From Gracilaria domingensis (taxonomy: Eukaryota; Rhodophyta; Florideophyceae; Gracilariales; Gracilariaceae), in NCBI GenBank assembly GCA_022539475.1, contig VCMS01000055.1, positions 159,087 to 223,086 of the forward strand: a DNA stretch of 64,000 bases. The letters run 5' to 3'. Positions 34,602 to 46,633 of this stretch are shown one piece after another. A program made the translations under genes and the position numbers. The notes below the pieces were generated by a model, which was not told the origin of the DNA, did no database searches, and saw nothing but the letters and a program-made list of their open reading frames with translations. The first letter of the stretch is position 1. Each line of letters begins with the position of its first letter.

Positions 34602-37600
34602 ATGGTCTACTACTGTACACGTAAGAAGCGTGGGTGCCCCTTCGTTACTCGCCGAGGAGTCTTATCTCTTCAACAGCATGTCAACCATTGCCCGTTTTGT
34701 CTGAAAGCCGCGCTGGAAGACGACAATAGGCGGCTTATTCGAAGAAACAAGCGTCTCTAACATCCGGCGCTCGCGCCCGCATCTTCCAAAACGGTCACTG
34801 CCCCTTGTCGCCTTCCCGAGCCTCCGGTGTCCGAAGACATCGTTGACCCCACTCCGTGGCCCCCTCCTATTCCGGACACTTTGCATTGTGTTTCTCCTTC
34901 ACCGGATCCCACGGCATTAGAGCGAGAACACGGAAGCAGTTCCCGCCCAGTGCCTTCTGAGGAGGCCCTCGGTGATTTGCATATGGATTATCTCATGTTT
35001 TGTCTTGTTTCAGTAGCTTCCAACCTTGGTCATCGTGAAGCAGACGAGCTAATTGGGCTACTTCGGGACCCGCGATTCTCGCAAAAGCGATTCAACGGGA
35101 CCATAACAAGTTCAAAGCGCTGTACAGAACTGAAGATGCCATTTTCGAACGATACGCCTCAAACGACGGTTTCAATCGAAGAAATGTCTCGCCAGAAGGA
35201 TATAAGTTTAGCGCCACTCTCTACACCAGAGACCTTGTTCAGACACTTGTGAAACAGCTCCAGTTGGCTAACAACCATAACACCTTCTTCCGCCCTATAC
35301 CTCAGACCCACTCCACGAAAATATCTCACCCCATGTCCGGCTCTCTCGCAAGAGACGCCACCTCAAAACTTAAGGAAATGTTCATGGGCTCTTTGGATAG
35401 TAGAATAGTCTGGTACTCGCAAGAAATAAGTTACAGTGAATCTTTCGTAGGTCTTCTGCAGGTACACACCGATAAGTCTTCAACAACTCTAAAGCAAACA
35501 TCGGTTACCGCCCATCTCCTTCACCTCATATTTCTCAACTTCTCCGACAAGCTCCGCCGTAAGTGTATCCGTGATGACCTCACAGTAGTGGCATACTTCC
35601 CTACCACACTGATCGAGGTTTCCGCATCTGAAGCGGACGCAATGCCATTCGTTTCTAGCAAGTCTCTACGCGAGTCCAGGATGCAAATCCTTCAAGAATC
35701 TCTTCGTCAAGTCCTGGAGCCCATTCTAAATCTCACGCAGAAAGGTTTTCAGTTCATCGGGGAAGACAAACTAAGTCGAATGTGCCATCTTCTGCTTGCA
35801 AGTTATTGTGCGGATATTCCTGAGGCTAAGGACATTCTGTCCATTCTTCATGGGACCAAAACGGAAAGCCCGTGTCATAGATGCAAAGCCCCTCGCTCAT
35901 CTTTACGCAGTCCTGTTCCCACCTCATTCAACTAGTCAAAAGCACACGAAAGGCATTGGAAAGACATACATAGCTATCTTGCAACATACACAAAAAGACG
36001 AGGCGGAAAGACGTTCACGTCGTGCGAAGGAGAGGAGATCTCAGGCGGATACTCTGATGCGTTCAAATTAAATATTTCTCATTCCTTCGTTACTCGAAAC
36101 TTCCGTAAGCCTTGGAATGATCCCGGGATTGTCTCCATACAGTCTGTTCTCATTCGAACCGTTACAAAACTCGCATCTCGGCATCTCGAAGCTGATAAAA
36201 ACAGCAGCAATCGAGAGATTGCAGTCAGACACCCTGTGCACCACAATAGGAACATCTGCATCGCGGTCATTTCGAACGATACGCACCCAACTCCTAAACC
36301 ATGCAAACGAAATTCTAGCTGCCATAGAACGCCATTCTTCTGCAAAAGGTTTACCTATCGATTTCTCCACGCAGGAGAAAGGTAAATCTTTGAATGGTAT
36401 CTTCACGAACGACGGTTTCCGTTGAATGCTGGAGGCCAAAAACTACAAAGTACTTGACATGGTCTTCCCCTTCATAGGAGCATTCTTTGACATATGCTGT
36501 GGAGAACAGGAGGTTGCCCCAATCACAACCGTTTTCTCTCAGTACTCGGACTTGCTTTCGACCTTATTCAGATACAATCGTGACCCGTATTGGACTGAAA
36601 GCTCTCTCCTGTGTCTTAGTTTGGAGATTGAAGCCTTCAAGCGTTCCGCAACAAAGACTCTGGCAGATTTTCATGCCTCCAGACTCGGAACTCTGAAGTT
36701 TCATCTTCTCGATCATCTCGTGGACGATATTCGCCGTCTGGGAAGTATCAAGTACTACGACGCAGGCATATACGAACATGCACACCTGCTATTTAAGAGA
36801 CACTACAAAAAGACGTCCAGAAGAATACCAACGGCTGTGGAGGAGACTATTCGCTCCATTGAGCATGGACATGTTAGACAGCAATGGAATGGCAGTACTC
36901 CTTACCTGCGTAATCCAGGTTTACCAGGAACTTCCACACAGCTCCCTCGATTTGCAATGAGAGGGCGTTCTTTCACTTTACGAGCTCTTCAACATTGTGT
37001 TTCAAGTATGTCCAGTCAAAAACATGGACTGCTGTTAGAGAGATATTCTCAAGTACGGACACAAGGTCGATTCGTGACCAAATTGGTAAACAGGCCCTTC
37101 CTCCTTTCCTCAGTCTCGTGAAAGAAACACTGGATGAGCACTCTATTACATACTTCCCAGAAAAGACAAGGATAACTCTGGTGAATTCGGCCCTCGTGAA
37201 AGGCGGTTTCGTTCCGACTCTTGAACACTTCGATTCGTCTTCTAAGGCAATTAAGCTGGGACGACCCAAATACCCCATCATCCAACGAGTCTTCGCTTCT
37301 CCAGCATTTGGTCCCAGTAGAAAGCCAAAATTTTCCACTGTATTGGTAAGCAGAGAAGATTCAGAGACTTAGGTTATCCAGGTAGTCGCTCTGATTCGAA
37401 TATCTCTCCTTGATTCGGCACTCACCCCACCAGAGGTGGCATTCGTCCGGTATTTCGAGGTTTTACCCCCCGCAACAAACATCGATCACATATTGAAATT
37501 CATATCTTTACGGTGGGCTACAAACGATGAGAAGAACCACATTCTTCCGTTCCCTCGTCATTCCACAGCGGAGACTATCGTAGAGTTAACTCCTTGGTAC

Positions 37601-37774
37601 GGGATGGTTCCGGCTTCTGCACTACTGGGAACCGTCCATGTTGTTCGATCAAAGTACCCTGCTCCACCTTTTTGTCCTCTACTTCAATGTTTTCAACACC
37701 GATTCTACATCAATCGATTCTATCATGATTCAGATGAAGGACCAACTGAGCACGTTGCTTTTGCACAGCCTTAA
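34602..37774 (+). pseudogene. Transposase of copy A, frame-broken
   Basis: Homologous along its length to the transposase at 50000-53178. The ATG at 34602 opens the same Cys/His N-terminus (VYYCTRKKRGCPF), but a TAA follows at 34758-34760 and the frame changes at least at about 35250, 35930, 36425, 37120 and 37375. Open pieces: 34827-35252, 35249-35935, 36426-37121, 36995-37372 and 37436-37774. Conserved blocks include TLKFHLLDHLVDDIRRLGS and YYDAGIYEHAHLLFKRHY. It cannot make a full protein. Confidence 0.75.
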
Positions 37775-38094
37775 ACATTAAGGGCTCCATTCTCTACACG
37801 TTCACCTTGTGCTGCATTTTCTTGTGATCCTGTGCTACTTCCGAAATCGTTCATGTCCATTTCCTTGAACTCCATATCCCCTTTCTCGCATTCACCAACG
37901 AAACAATCGCTAATAGACCCCAATCTTCGGCTCACATTGTCAATAAAAAATTGTTCTTTCACAGTGAGGTGAAGTCTTCCGTTCGACGGCATTCGATATC
38001 CAAATGTAGCCTCTCTCATGTCATTACCAAGAACCTTAGCCCAAACTTCCGTTGTCGTTCCATAATTATGAAACTCGCTAAAATTGGTCCTCAA
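37771..38094 (-). pseudogene. Truncated accessory ORF of copy A
   Basis: Minus-strand frame matching the last ~100 residues of the 283-aa accessory protein of copy B (for example NDMREATFGYRMPSNGRLHL and EFKEMDMNDFGS). Its upstream part is missing because copy A breaks at about 38095. It shows that the convergent accessory gene belongs to the transposon. Confidence 0.7.
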
Positions 38095-38095
38095 T

Positions 38096-38942
38096 GTGGA
38101 GCAGTCCCAGAAAGGGAAAAGCCACCGAGGCAGTTTGAATCCCCACTCTCAAGAGAGGTTCGCACAGCGACAGCGCACCCCGTATCCTCCAGTGTGGGTG
38201 TAAATCCACGAAGACTTCAGGCTATACCACAGGGTTGTGAAAGAACGCCCGAACGGGAAAAAGGCCAGAAAAGACGGACACAGTAGTGTAGATCGTAGTT
38301 GACCAATGACGGTATTGGTAGCCAAATGTAGACATCCAAAGGTGGAACAACCAAATAGAAATAGGCGGTAATGAACCAAACCAATGGTAAAAACAAAAGA
38401 AAGAACAGAAACAAACCCAAGTATTGGGGCGGAGAGAAAGTACCAGTCGGTAAACAGATATGTTTGCAATACACGAGTCACAAGAAGAACAAAAAGAAAA
38501 AACAAGACCAATGATGGTATGCACTGCGTGCGCTCTCCTGGCTGGAGCCGGGGGGTAACTAGACCGTGCTGCGGTAACTCGCTCCGAGAGGGGTTGGAGT
38601 CGTCGCGCAGGGGAAATAGTTAGAGCCGCACACCGGGTTACCTTTACTAGGTTGGTGATGGCGGTGAGCCATCACCTAAGTAGTAGAATTAGCGGCCCTG
38701 TAGAGGGTTATCAAAAATATCTAAATAATAGATTAATCTAAGCACCTCATGTGCACCTCCCGTCCCGGGCAGTCCTGACAGTGTCGGACCAAAACCGATG
38801 GGGTATTTCTAAAACTTATGAAAAGATTCACTCCATCCAAACAACCAAATAATGGTACACATGTACACATTCCGGGTCCGGATCCACGTCATCGTGCTAT
38901 TCATAACCTCGAGTTACCCATCGATGGGCGTCTCATTGATTT
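38096..38942. other. Junction sequence right of copy A, no gene
   Basis: About 850 bp. A short hairpin GGTGATGGC-GCCATCACC lies near 38656-38679. Open minus-strand frames at 38149-38524 are Phe/Leu/Cys-rich and look non-coding. No family was recognised. Confidence 0.35.
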
Positions 38943-40904
38943 ATGATTGCCATTACCGAAACGGTATCCCTGAGGAGGTTTTGCTCTACACATCCCCCTT
39001 CTGAAGAGAAAACTACCCTGGTTGACGACGAGTTCCGTGACGGACATCGGTATAAATATCCGACCGCGATGGCGGGTTCCGAACGCTCGGCTTCCATATA
39101 TCCACACTCGGATATCACACTAGTCTCTCCAGACGTCTCGAATACGAGTGTAATCATACCTTTCCTACTTTCTCCTCCGAAATCTCCGATGTCGGAAAGC
39201 AATTCAAACCAACAGATTCCTCCGTCTTCCGGACAGCAGACTCCGTCCGCAGCGAGACTCTCCCAGAATGCTGGACCATCCCCTGGTGCGGGGCTTTCAA
39301 ATCCACTGATGTGTCAGATTCATACCGGTTTCCGTTCGCTTCCTCCGCCTCCAACAGTACCTCTTGGTCAAGCCCTGGACGTGGGCGCGTGGAACGCATC
39401 CGATTCCATGCCTACCGTGCCAGAAATTCCAACTTGGAGTCCGCGTAGCGTACTGATCCTCCGTGATCCCTTGCAAGACCCCTGACTGTATTCCCTGGCA
39501 GCTTGGTTCCATACCGTAGCGGTAAATGACGCCGCATTGTTGGACTCGTATGCCAAGAATGGTGTACTCCCTGGTGACCTTCCAGTTGCGGTTGCCCAGT
39601 GGTGGGATTGGCGCGTGCGCGTAGCGATACCTCTTGGTCATCTCCGCGTGAGATATGGTCAGAGTCGTGATGAGGCGAGAAGTAATATGGCGAGAATCGC
39701 ATACCAACGCTTGGTCTGTATCTCTGGTAATACCTTCATCCGTCCGAGTACGGGATCGATGTGGCCATCTTCCGAAATCGCGAAGAAGAATCTTACGGTG
39801 CCAACTGGGCTGCCCTTGCGGGGACTATCCAACAGTTTGATGGAATAGCGCGACCGGTTGTCCGTGAGGAATTGTTGTGCTGGGAGCGACCGTTGCTCCG
39901 TGCCGAGTTCCGGTATATACGAAGCAAGCCGCGAGGCGATTACTTGCATGACCGCGTCCGGTATGAGCGCAAGGCTCGTTCCGAATTCAGATTCTTGGTT
40001 CCTTATCAGAACGTGGAAGCTCGAGCGATCCGAGCACGATTTCTTCATGGACGTTATCCAGCCCTGCCCGATTGGTGGGGTATGGTGGAAGCCCCTCGTG
40101 GATGTCTTCCAGAGTTGCCTCCGTGCTTGACCTATCTAGGTTCGAAGCTCTTGGCCAACCCCAAAGCGGTTACTGGTCCGTGTTCCTAACCGAATGAATT
40201 GTCCGTTTGGGCGTGTTCCTCCTATGGGAAGCGCATGAATAGTGTCGAATCTGGTATCTTCCGATGGCACTACGTAACAATCCTCGTACGCTCGACCTGC
40301 GAGTTCCCCTTGGGGGTGAGTCCAATTTGGAAGAACTCAGATACCTGTTCGATGTCATTGACAGCGTGAATTGGGACACCATGCCTTTTAACCAGCGTGT
40401 TCGTGGTGAGCCTAGGGTCTTCGACCGTTCTCCAGGACGTAGAAGTTACCGAGCCGGTGATTTCGTGTATTACGATCCCTACGAGCGCGTGTTATGTTCG
40501 CCTGCTCACGCTGCGGCCATTCGAGACGCACCGCGTATCATTCCTCATAGAAACCAGAGGGAGTATGTCGATGCTGACGAGTTCGCACTGCCGGCCGACC
40601 TCGACGATCCAATGATGGACCACGACGCAGTGGGCGTTGACCAAGATGGTGGAATGGGCGCTCCGGGTGCCGCCTTTTGTTACAACCCAGCTATGGGCAA
40701 TCCCCCGTGGTGGCTGACCCAGAAGCGGTTACCATCCGCCAGTTCCTGACCTCAATAGGTGTGAACATTCCCGGGAACGTTTCCACGACTGACGAGTTAC
40801 GCGCATTCGTGGCGCAGTACTTCCGATCATGCGGAACTTTCTTTGTGGGATGCTCGGGAACGCTTGGCGTTGACCAACTACTTGACCTGAATGATAGGTA
40901 AACG
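38943..40904 (+). pseudogene. Unassigned ORF relic, possibly a retroelement gag
   Basis: Several plus-strand frames follow one another: 38943-39485 (Ser/Pro-rich, GQQTPSAARLSQN), 39537-39848 (WWDWRVRVAIPLGHLRV), 39761-40189 (WERPLLRAEFRYIRSKPRGD and RARFLHGRYPALPDWWG), 40264-40749 (SPGRRSYRAGDFVYYDPYER) and 40677-40901. The sequence quality is protein-like over about 1.9 kb, but frames shift repeatedly. No zinc knuckle, RT or DDE motif is visible. It may be a gag or coat-like gene of an undescribed element facing the gypsy copy; I do not recognise it. Confidence 0.45.
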
Positions 40905-40959
40905 AAATAAACAAACCAACAGCTAGCGGTAAAGTTCTGATAAGTCTTCTTTGCTTCTT

Positions 40960-41140
40960 CTTCGTAGATCTTCTTCTTCTTCTTCTTCTTCCCTGAATCT
41001 CTATAATGACCGTTATCGGTAAATCTTCATGACTATAACTGGTAAACCATTCCATGGTGACTATCCTTCAACTTCATTCGCAAGTTCATCTTCTTCTTCT
41101 CTTCATAGAGCTACTACTTCAAGTTCTTCTTCTTCTCATT
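40960..41140. repeat. TTC/CTT trinucleotide-rich tracts
   Basis: Runs of CTT/TTC occur at about 40970-40993 and again around 41085-41140. Simple sequence between the unassigned relic and the gypsy element. Confidence 0.6.
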
Positions 41141-41194
41141 CTGGAGCAACGAGAGTTCCCTTCGCCGGCTCCGCGCGTCATCGCCACGGTAGCG

Positions 41195-41527
41195 TCACCC
41201 AGTTTGGGCTTCGCCGATGTTGGGCGGTAGCGGTGTACCGGTGCGTCGGTGATAGCGAACGATGAAAGACCTAGGCAGGTGTCTCACAGGTTCGTGGGTG
41301 TCTTCCGATGACGGAAAACGATACCATCGCACTCGATAAAACCACTCTCCATTTGGAGCTTGTTTGTGATTCACAAGTTTCTCCATAACGTATTCACGTG
41401 AATACACCGCTTGGTCGGTCGTTGAATTCACCATACTGTCTCCTAACGGAGTTCCCAAGATGATGCGGGTATAAGAGTCCAGCCCTGACGGCGTATTGAC
41501 TCCTTCAACAACCAGTAGTGGTTCCAC
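41195..41527 (-). pseudogene. Chromodomain-like frame downstream of gypsy integrase
   Basis: 110 residues on the same strand as the gypsy pol. YVMEKLVNHKQAPNGEWFY followed by RVRWYRFPSSEDTHEP matches the chromodomain pattern (V-E-K-I...; Y-L-V-K-W...; W-E-P), with Trp changed at the last position. In chromoviral gypsy elements a chromodomain sits at the integrase C-terminus and guides insertion to modified histones. Here more than 1 kb of decayed sequence separates it from the integrase barrel. Confidence 0.55.
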
Positions 41528-41779
41528 AAGTAAGCATCGATGTATCGATTCGACCGTCGTGTTGTTCGGTTATCAAAAGTGATAATTAGCCAAACAAGAT
41601 ATTCCCTGAAAGAGGGCGACGAGCTGATTGTCACAAGCTAAGTTCCATACGAATTGGACGACGTAGTACGAAGTTATCGCATCTCGAATACGAGTATTTC
41701 TGTCGATATCACGGGATTTGACCGTTCCGACGGTGGAGCTCGATGGTTACGCGCCGTGTTGCCTACAAGTGCAAAGCAA

Positions 41780-42030
41780 TTCCATTGGTTGGAACACAAC
41801 ACACGTGGCCCTGTGCAACTGATTCTTATTGGGGGAACAACTGCCAAGTGGCCATGTGCACTTCCAAACATTTCTGCGGTGCAACACCATCTAATTGGTT
41901 CGTCCATCTGCCACGTGGAAGTGTGCAAACCATTTTCATTGGTAGTGCACTCAAGCCACATTGGACATGATTTCTGACACGTGGGTGTGTGCAAACAAAT
42001 CCCATTGGCTGTGCAACACACCAAGTGTCC
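41780..42030. repeat. Degenerate tandem units with CCAAT and CACGTGG cores
   Basis: About five units of 45-55 bp each repeat the theme TCCATTGG / GTGCAACAC / CACGTGG / TGTGCAAAC (for example near 41790, 41845, 41890, 41935, 41985). It is most like a decayed promoter or LTR enhancer array. Confidence 0.5.
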
Positions 42031-42642
42031 TTTTGCCACGCCGCTCATTGCGGTGGGCGACGGCGGCACCGTAATGCATCAAAAATATGCCAAATTGGCC
42101 GATTTCCATTGCGCAATGCGCCCGTTCCAAACGGACAAGACCGTTCAACAAGGGTCGGTTGAAAAACTTTTGTTAGGTACTGTAATCGTCGCCCAAGCGG
42201 AAGAACACGCCGTGTCGCAATTCCTGACGCTGAAGCGTAGTAAGCGAGTGGGCACGTGCGCTGCGCGTGTGCTGAGTCTCCCACGAGGGTGTGCTCCGTA
42301 GCATTATGCATGACCTGAACAAGGTAGACTTCGGTGAAGTCATCGCGGCAAGCGACAAGCCAGGGTCCGCGGACACAGTCTTCGTAGTCGACAAACGATT
42401 CCTAACGGAAGTAACCAACTGGTTTTGAGGATTTCCACGCTGTGGCAACTCACCGTCGCGAGGTGCGGAGCTCGGTATGGAGGACGAAACAAAGTCATGC
42501 GTCTCTTCTCCCTTCTCAGTCTGAGATACCTATGCGGTAACAATCTCGGGTGGTGGGGTTATACGGGCGTGTGGATCCACAGAATTCTCAGAATTTTCTT
42601 TTAGAGTAGATGAACAATGAGCCGACTTCTGCGGCAAATCAA

Positions 42643-43705
42643 TCAAGCCTCGATCCGGATGCGGAACTGTAGCGGGCCGTGACGGCGAAGTAGCTTCAGT
42701 TTCACTTGAATTACCCTGTGGGGTACTGTGATAGTTTCCCCAGTAGGATTGGGAGCAACAGCGACGCGATCGCGTGAAAGCCGTTCATGAAGGCCATTAA
42801 TATCCAGCACGACAGTGTCCGTTCCGATGGAAATTACCCTATAAGGTCCCTCAGCAATAGGAGAGAGTTTGTACTTTGGTTCCTTTTCAGGATTGTAGTA
42901 TTCTATACGGACATAAACAAGGTCGCCAGGACTAAGAACCGAAGGTAACGGTGTACGAATTCGCTTTTCAAAGTTAGCCTTGTAGGCAGTTTGTGCTTTA
43001 GACATAGCTTTCCGAGCGACCGGAATCATCTTTCCTAACCAAGCCTTCCAGGTCCACATATAACCGGTGTGAAGGGAAGGTTCCCAACTTGAGTTGAGAC
43101 TCGATAGCTACCGGAGGCGGTATCCTCGATAGTATGAGCTCAAATGGGGATAAAACGGTAACACGGTGGACCTGTGTGTTGTAGGCATACGTAATAGCGT
43201 CTGTGAATAAGTCCCAATTGTTAGGGTGATCCGATGCATAGGATCTTAATTCGTTAAGCATCGTACGGTTGAACCGTTCAACTTGACTGTTCCCTGGGGG
43301 ATGATAAGTAGTGGTAAACAGATTCCTGACATCAAGGATACGGCAGACGTCCTGAAAGAAATTCGAAGCGAATTGTCCTCCATTGTCGGATAGAACCTGA
43401 ATAGGCGGGCCGTAAACAAAAATCCAATGCTGGACGAACGCTTGCGCTATCGTCGTTGCAGTGATTGTCTTTAAAGGACCTGTACGAACCAATTTGGAAA
43501 ACCTGTCGGTAATAAACAAAAGAAAACGATGGCCACGAGTGGTACGGAGTAGCCGTCCCAGAATGTCAATCGCCAGGAACTCCAGTGGAGCCTTTGCAGG
43601 AAAAGCGTGAGCTTCTTCGAGTATTTCCGCAGACGGACATTGTTCTTCTAGCATTCCGTACAACCACGGCGAACTGTGTAGCAGTCTACCGCCATTGCGG
43701 GCCAT
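42643..43705 (-). pseudogene. Gypsy integrase remnant
   Basis: 43705-42998 carries the DDE core: EFLAIDILGRLL with the first Asp, VLSDNGGQFASNFFQ with the second, and NSQVERFNRTMLNEL with the Glu, all in one frame. 43059-42643, in another frame, holds the C-terminal barrel (FEKRIRTPLPSVLSPGDLVY, then YKLSPIAEGPYRVI). The zinc-binding part precedes it in the RNase H frame (HLGGRKLYLTLRSDF). Catalytic residues are intact but the frame is not continuous. Confidence 0.82.
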
Positions 43706-44814
43706 TAGAAATCACTGCGTAGAGTCAAATACAACTTCCTTCCACCAAGATGAGCACCCAGTTTCACGTAATGTGACAAATGTAAAACTCTCTGCTGTAG
43801 AGTATGAGGTACCACAATCTGTGGATGTTCCTTATTAACGAAATGAACCAAATAACCTTGGTCATTAATAGCGAACGGAATCTGAAGACCTCCATTGAGG
43901 CGAGAGCCTATCTGCGTACAGAATGGATCGGACAACTGATCTCTTATCATCTCCTCAGGAGTAATAGGCACAAAGGAACCGGACGGGGGTTCCGTGGATT
44001 CGGTAACGAATACATCGTCACACACGTTATCATCTATCGTCTCGATCAAACCATTTTTGGTCATAACCATAAAACACGGTATCTCCAGGTCTTCCGTGAC
44101 GGATGTATAAGCGTTAGTCTCTAGAAAAGAAAGGGCATCTGCTTGGCAGTTCAGAGAACATTTCTTGTAGTGAACTTCGAAGTCGAATTCCGCTAAACGG
44201 AAACGCCAGCGCATTAACCTGCCAGAGGGTTCCGATATTCCGAAGAGCCAACGGAGAGCCGAATGGTCGGTATGCACCACGAAATGAGTATCCGTTAAGT
44301 AGGGTCGCAGTATGTTCAATTCCCATACGGCTGCTAAACATTCTTTCTCAGATACTGAGTAGTTCTTCCCATGAACATTCAGTGTCCTTGACCAATAGCC
44401 AATCGGTCTACGGGTTCCGTCTTCCATGGTTTGGAACAAATTGCAACCAACTTGGTAGGCACTAGCGTCTGTGTCAACCGAATATGGTAAACCAGGAGTT
44501 TGTAAAGCCAAAACTAGTGGTGACGTTACAGCGTCCACAAGGGACTGAAATGCGGAAGCTTCCGCTTCCCTGAAGGCTTCCAGCTCAACTGGCCTGCCCG
44601 TCTTCAAAAGCTCGTTAAGGGGAGCCGATATCTCGGCAAAATTGGCAACGAATCTACGATACACGTTACAAAGTCCAAGAAAAGAACGGAGTTCCGTTTG
44701 ATTTGTCGGATGCTTGGCTTCCTTCAAGGACTTCACATGAACTTCGTCAATCGAAAGCTTTCTGGGACGGATCGTATGTCCAAGATACTGAACCGAATCG
44801 GTGAAAAATCGCAC
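43705..44814 (-). pseudogene. Gypsy RNase H and RT thumb remnant
   Basis: 369 open codons. The RT connection reads LGHTIRPRKLSIDEVHVKSL, and FLGLCNVYRRFVANFAEISA; RNase H follows with LPYSVDTDASAYQVGCNLFQ, then KNYSVSEKECLAAVWEL and FVVHTDHSALRWLF. These are standard Ty3/gypsy blocks. This is the longest intact piece of pol. Confidence 0.85.
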
Positions 44815-45749
44815 TTCTCTAAGTTCAGAGTTATTCCGGTATCGTGGAGAACACGCATGATATCTGGCACATGAGACAAATGATCATCCATGTTGTCGGA
44901 AAAGATGATGATGTCATCAAGGTATACCAAACAGGTCTTCCACTTGTATGGAGCCAGTAGAATATCCAATGCTCTTTGGAACGTAGCGGGTGCATTTGTA
45001 AGCCCAAAGGGATTTCGTTTGAAAAGATACAAGCTTTGATGGCATACGAAACCGGTTTTGTCACGGTCTTCCTTGCGGATGGGAACTTGCTAATATCCCC
45101 AATTCGCGCTGAGGGCCATGAAAACCTGAGCACTCCCTAGTGAGTCAATGCATTCGTCCATTCGTGGAGTCTAGTAGACGTTCTTAATTGTAACCGAATT
45201 GAGGCGACGGTAATCAATACAGAATCGCCACAATCCGTCCTTCTTACGAGCTAGTACTACCGGTGATGCCCACGGGGATTGGGGCGTTTCGATGACTCCA
45301 GCCTTTAGCATCTTCTGAACTTCAGATTCTTCCTCTTCCCTAGCCTTAGGGCAAGCCCTATAAGGGTGCTGCGCTATCGGCCGAGTGTTCGGAAGGAGAT
45401 CAGTTCTGTGCTGGGTAATCTAGATCTTCCCTAGGGAACCGTCCCACATCGGGGTAAACTCCCTCAACATATCACGTAATTTCTCACGATGAGTGTCTGG
45501 TACATGTTCCACATTAAATTCTTCCAATTTCTTAACAGGATCCTCCTGTTCTTGTCCAGGGAGACTAGCCTTTGCCTCAGGCTCTAATGGTGCGTTCGGC
45601 GTACTGACATCCGAAACGGTTGCAATTATCTCCTCTTTCCCCTTCTCAGGGTGTTGTACGCCGAGTACGTCTGCGAAGGTAACCTTTGTAGGTTTACAGC
45701 GGCCAGATGCGGCAATACTGAACCAATAACATGGTGTTTGGTTAATCAT
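44733..45749 (-). pseudogene. Gypsy reverse transcriptase remnant
   Basis: 45749-45420 gives the RT N-terminal lead (EEFNVEHVPDTHREKLRDML). Between 45420 and 45030 RT blocks ([26 protein letters not shown]) are readable only across stops. 45032-44733 holds NPFGLTNAPATFQRALD and CLVYLDDIIIFSDNM with the YLDD catalytic pair. The frame changes near 44790 into the RNase H piece. Confidence 0.82.
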
Positions 45750-46633
45750 TGAGGTTTAGGCCTCAAATTGGTTACCAAAAGCTTAAAAGGCTTCTGAGGT
45801 TCAATATGAACAACTCCATTAGCGAGAGCAAGACGACGAGAATCATACAACGATTGTATCGGTTGCACGACACGTAAACCATGTCGGTCCGAGCTCACAG
45901 TGAACCAGATTTGAGATTCCGCCGGAATCGAAATTGAACGGGCGCACCGTAAACGAGTAGAACTTCTATTCATGTTTGGATTATCCTGTGCAGCAGGGAG
46001 AAGAACTTGGCGCTTGAAAGCTTGCCGAAGCGGCTTCCGAACAATCGGTATGGTCGAACCATCTTCCATTTCCACACATTTGGAACGCGGACGAATCGCT
46101 TCGACGAGCCTGTCGCAAAAGTCGCATCCCAGAATAACGGGAGCAGCTAGTGATTCGCATACGAGAAATTTCTATTGGACTGTACATTGGCCGAGCCGAA
46201 CCATCAGGTCAATGAATCCTTCTGTCCGTAACGGATTGTTGTTTGCATCGGCAATATCCAGAGATGGACCTTGACGAATCAACGACCGTAACGAGCCAGG
46301 TAACAACGATTTAACCAAAAGGTTAGGACCAGCTCCTGCATCTAGAACAGATAACTGTCGAACCATAAACTGGTTAGACAAGCCAAGGTCAGCGTAAACC
46401 TTGTAGTTACGCTTGGCGATGACCATAACCCGATCCGGGACACGGCGATTTCTATAACGCACCCACGGTCGACGCAGGTCACCAAAGTGTCTCGAGTTCA
46501 CGTCGCATTCAGCCCATTTATTAGTAAGAATCTTGACTGGGGAGCAAGGCGATGACGCCTCGGGCGCCCCTCCGTTCGGAGAGACTCCCAAAATTAGTTT
46601 TTCGAAGGCGAATCCACCGAAGCGGTTTTGCAT
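45746..46633 (-). pseudogene. Gypsy protease remnant
   Basis: 46633-46172 contains SVLDAGAGPNLLVKSLLP, an aspartic-protease active-site block with Ala in place of Thr/Ser. After a stop, AAPVILGCDFCDRL in the next piece is the second protease motif. 46075-45746 is a linker rich in Arg and Pro leading to RT. Confidence 0.65.

Larger units (their letters stand above)
32929..38095 (+). mobile_element. Tnp2/plavaka-like DNA transposon, copy A (right end missing)
   Basis: Sequence from GATGCTAGTTTTTGGCGAGG to about 38095 is repeated, with scattered differences, from 48557 onward (copy B). Copy A ends abruptly after GGTCCTCAA, where copy B continues, so its right part was lost. Near the left end GTCGTCCAG occurs three times (near 32951, 32974, 33043), like subterminal transposase-binding repeats. 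Copy A has about 350 bp near 33675-34025 that copy B lacks. The transposase is frame-broken. Confidence 0.8.

Noticed and set aside
38149-38524. Overlapping minus-strand frames rich in Phe, Leu and Cys
   Set aside because: Three frames are open together over the same stretch, which reflects TA-poor composition; no membrane-protein family matched.
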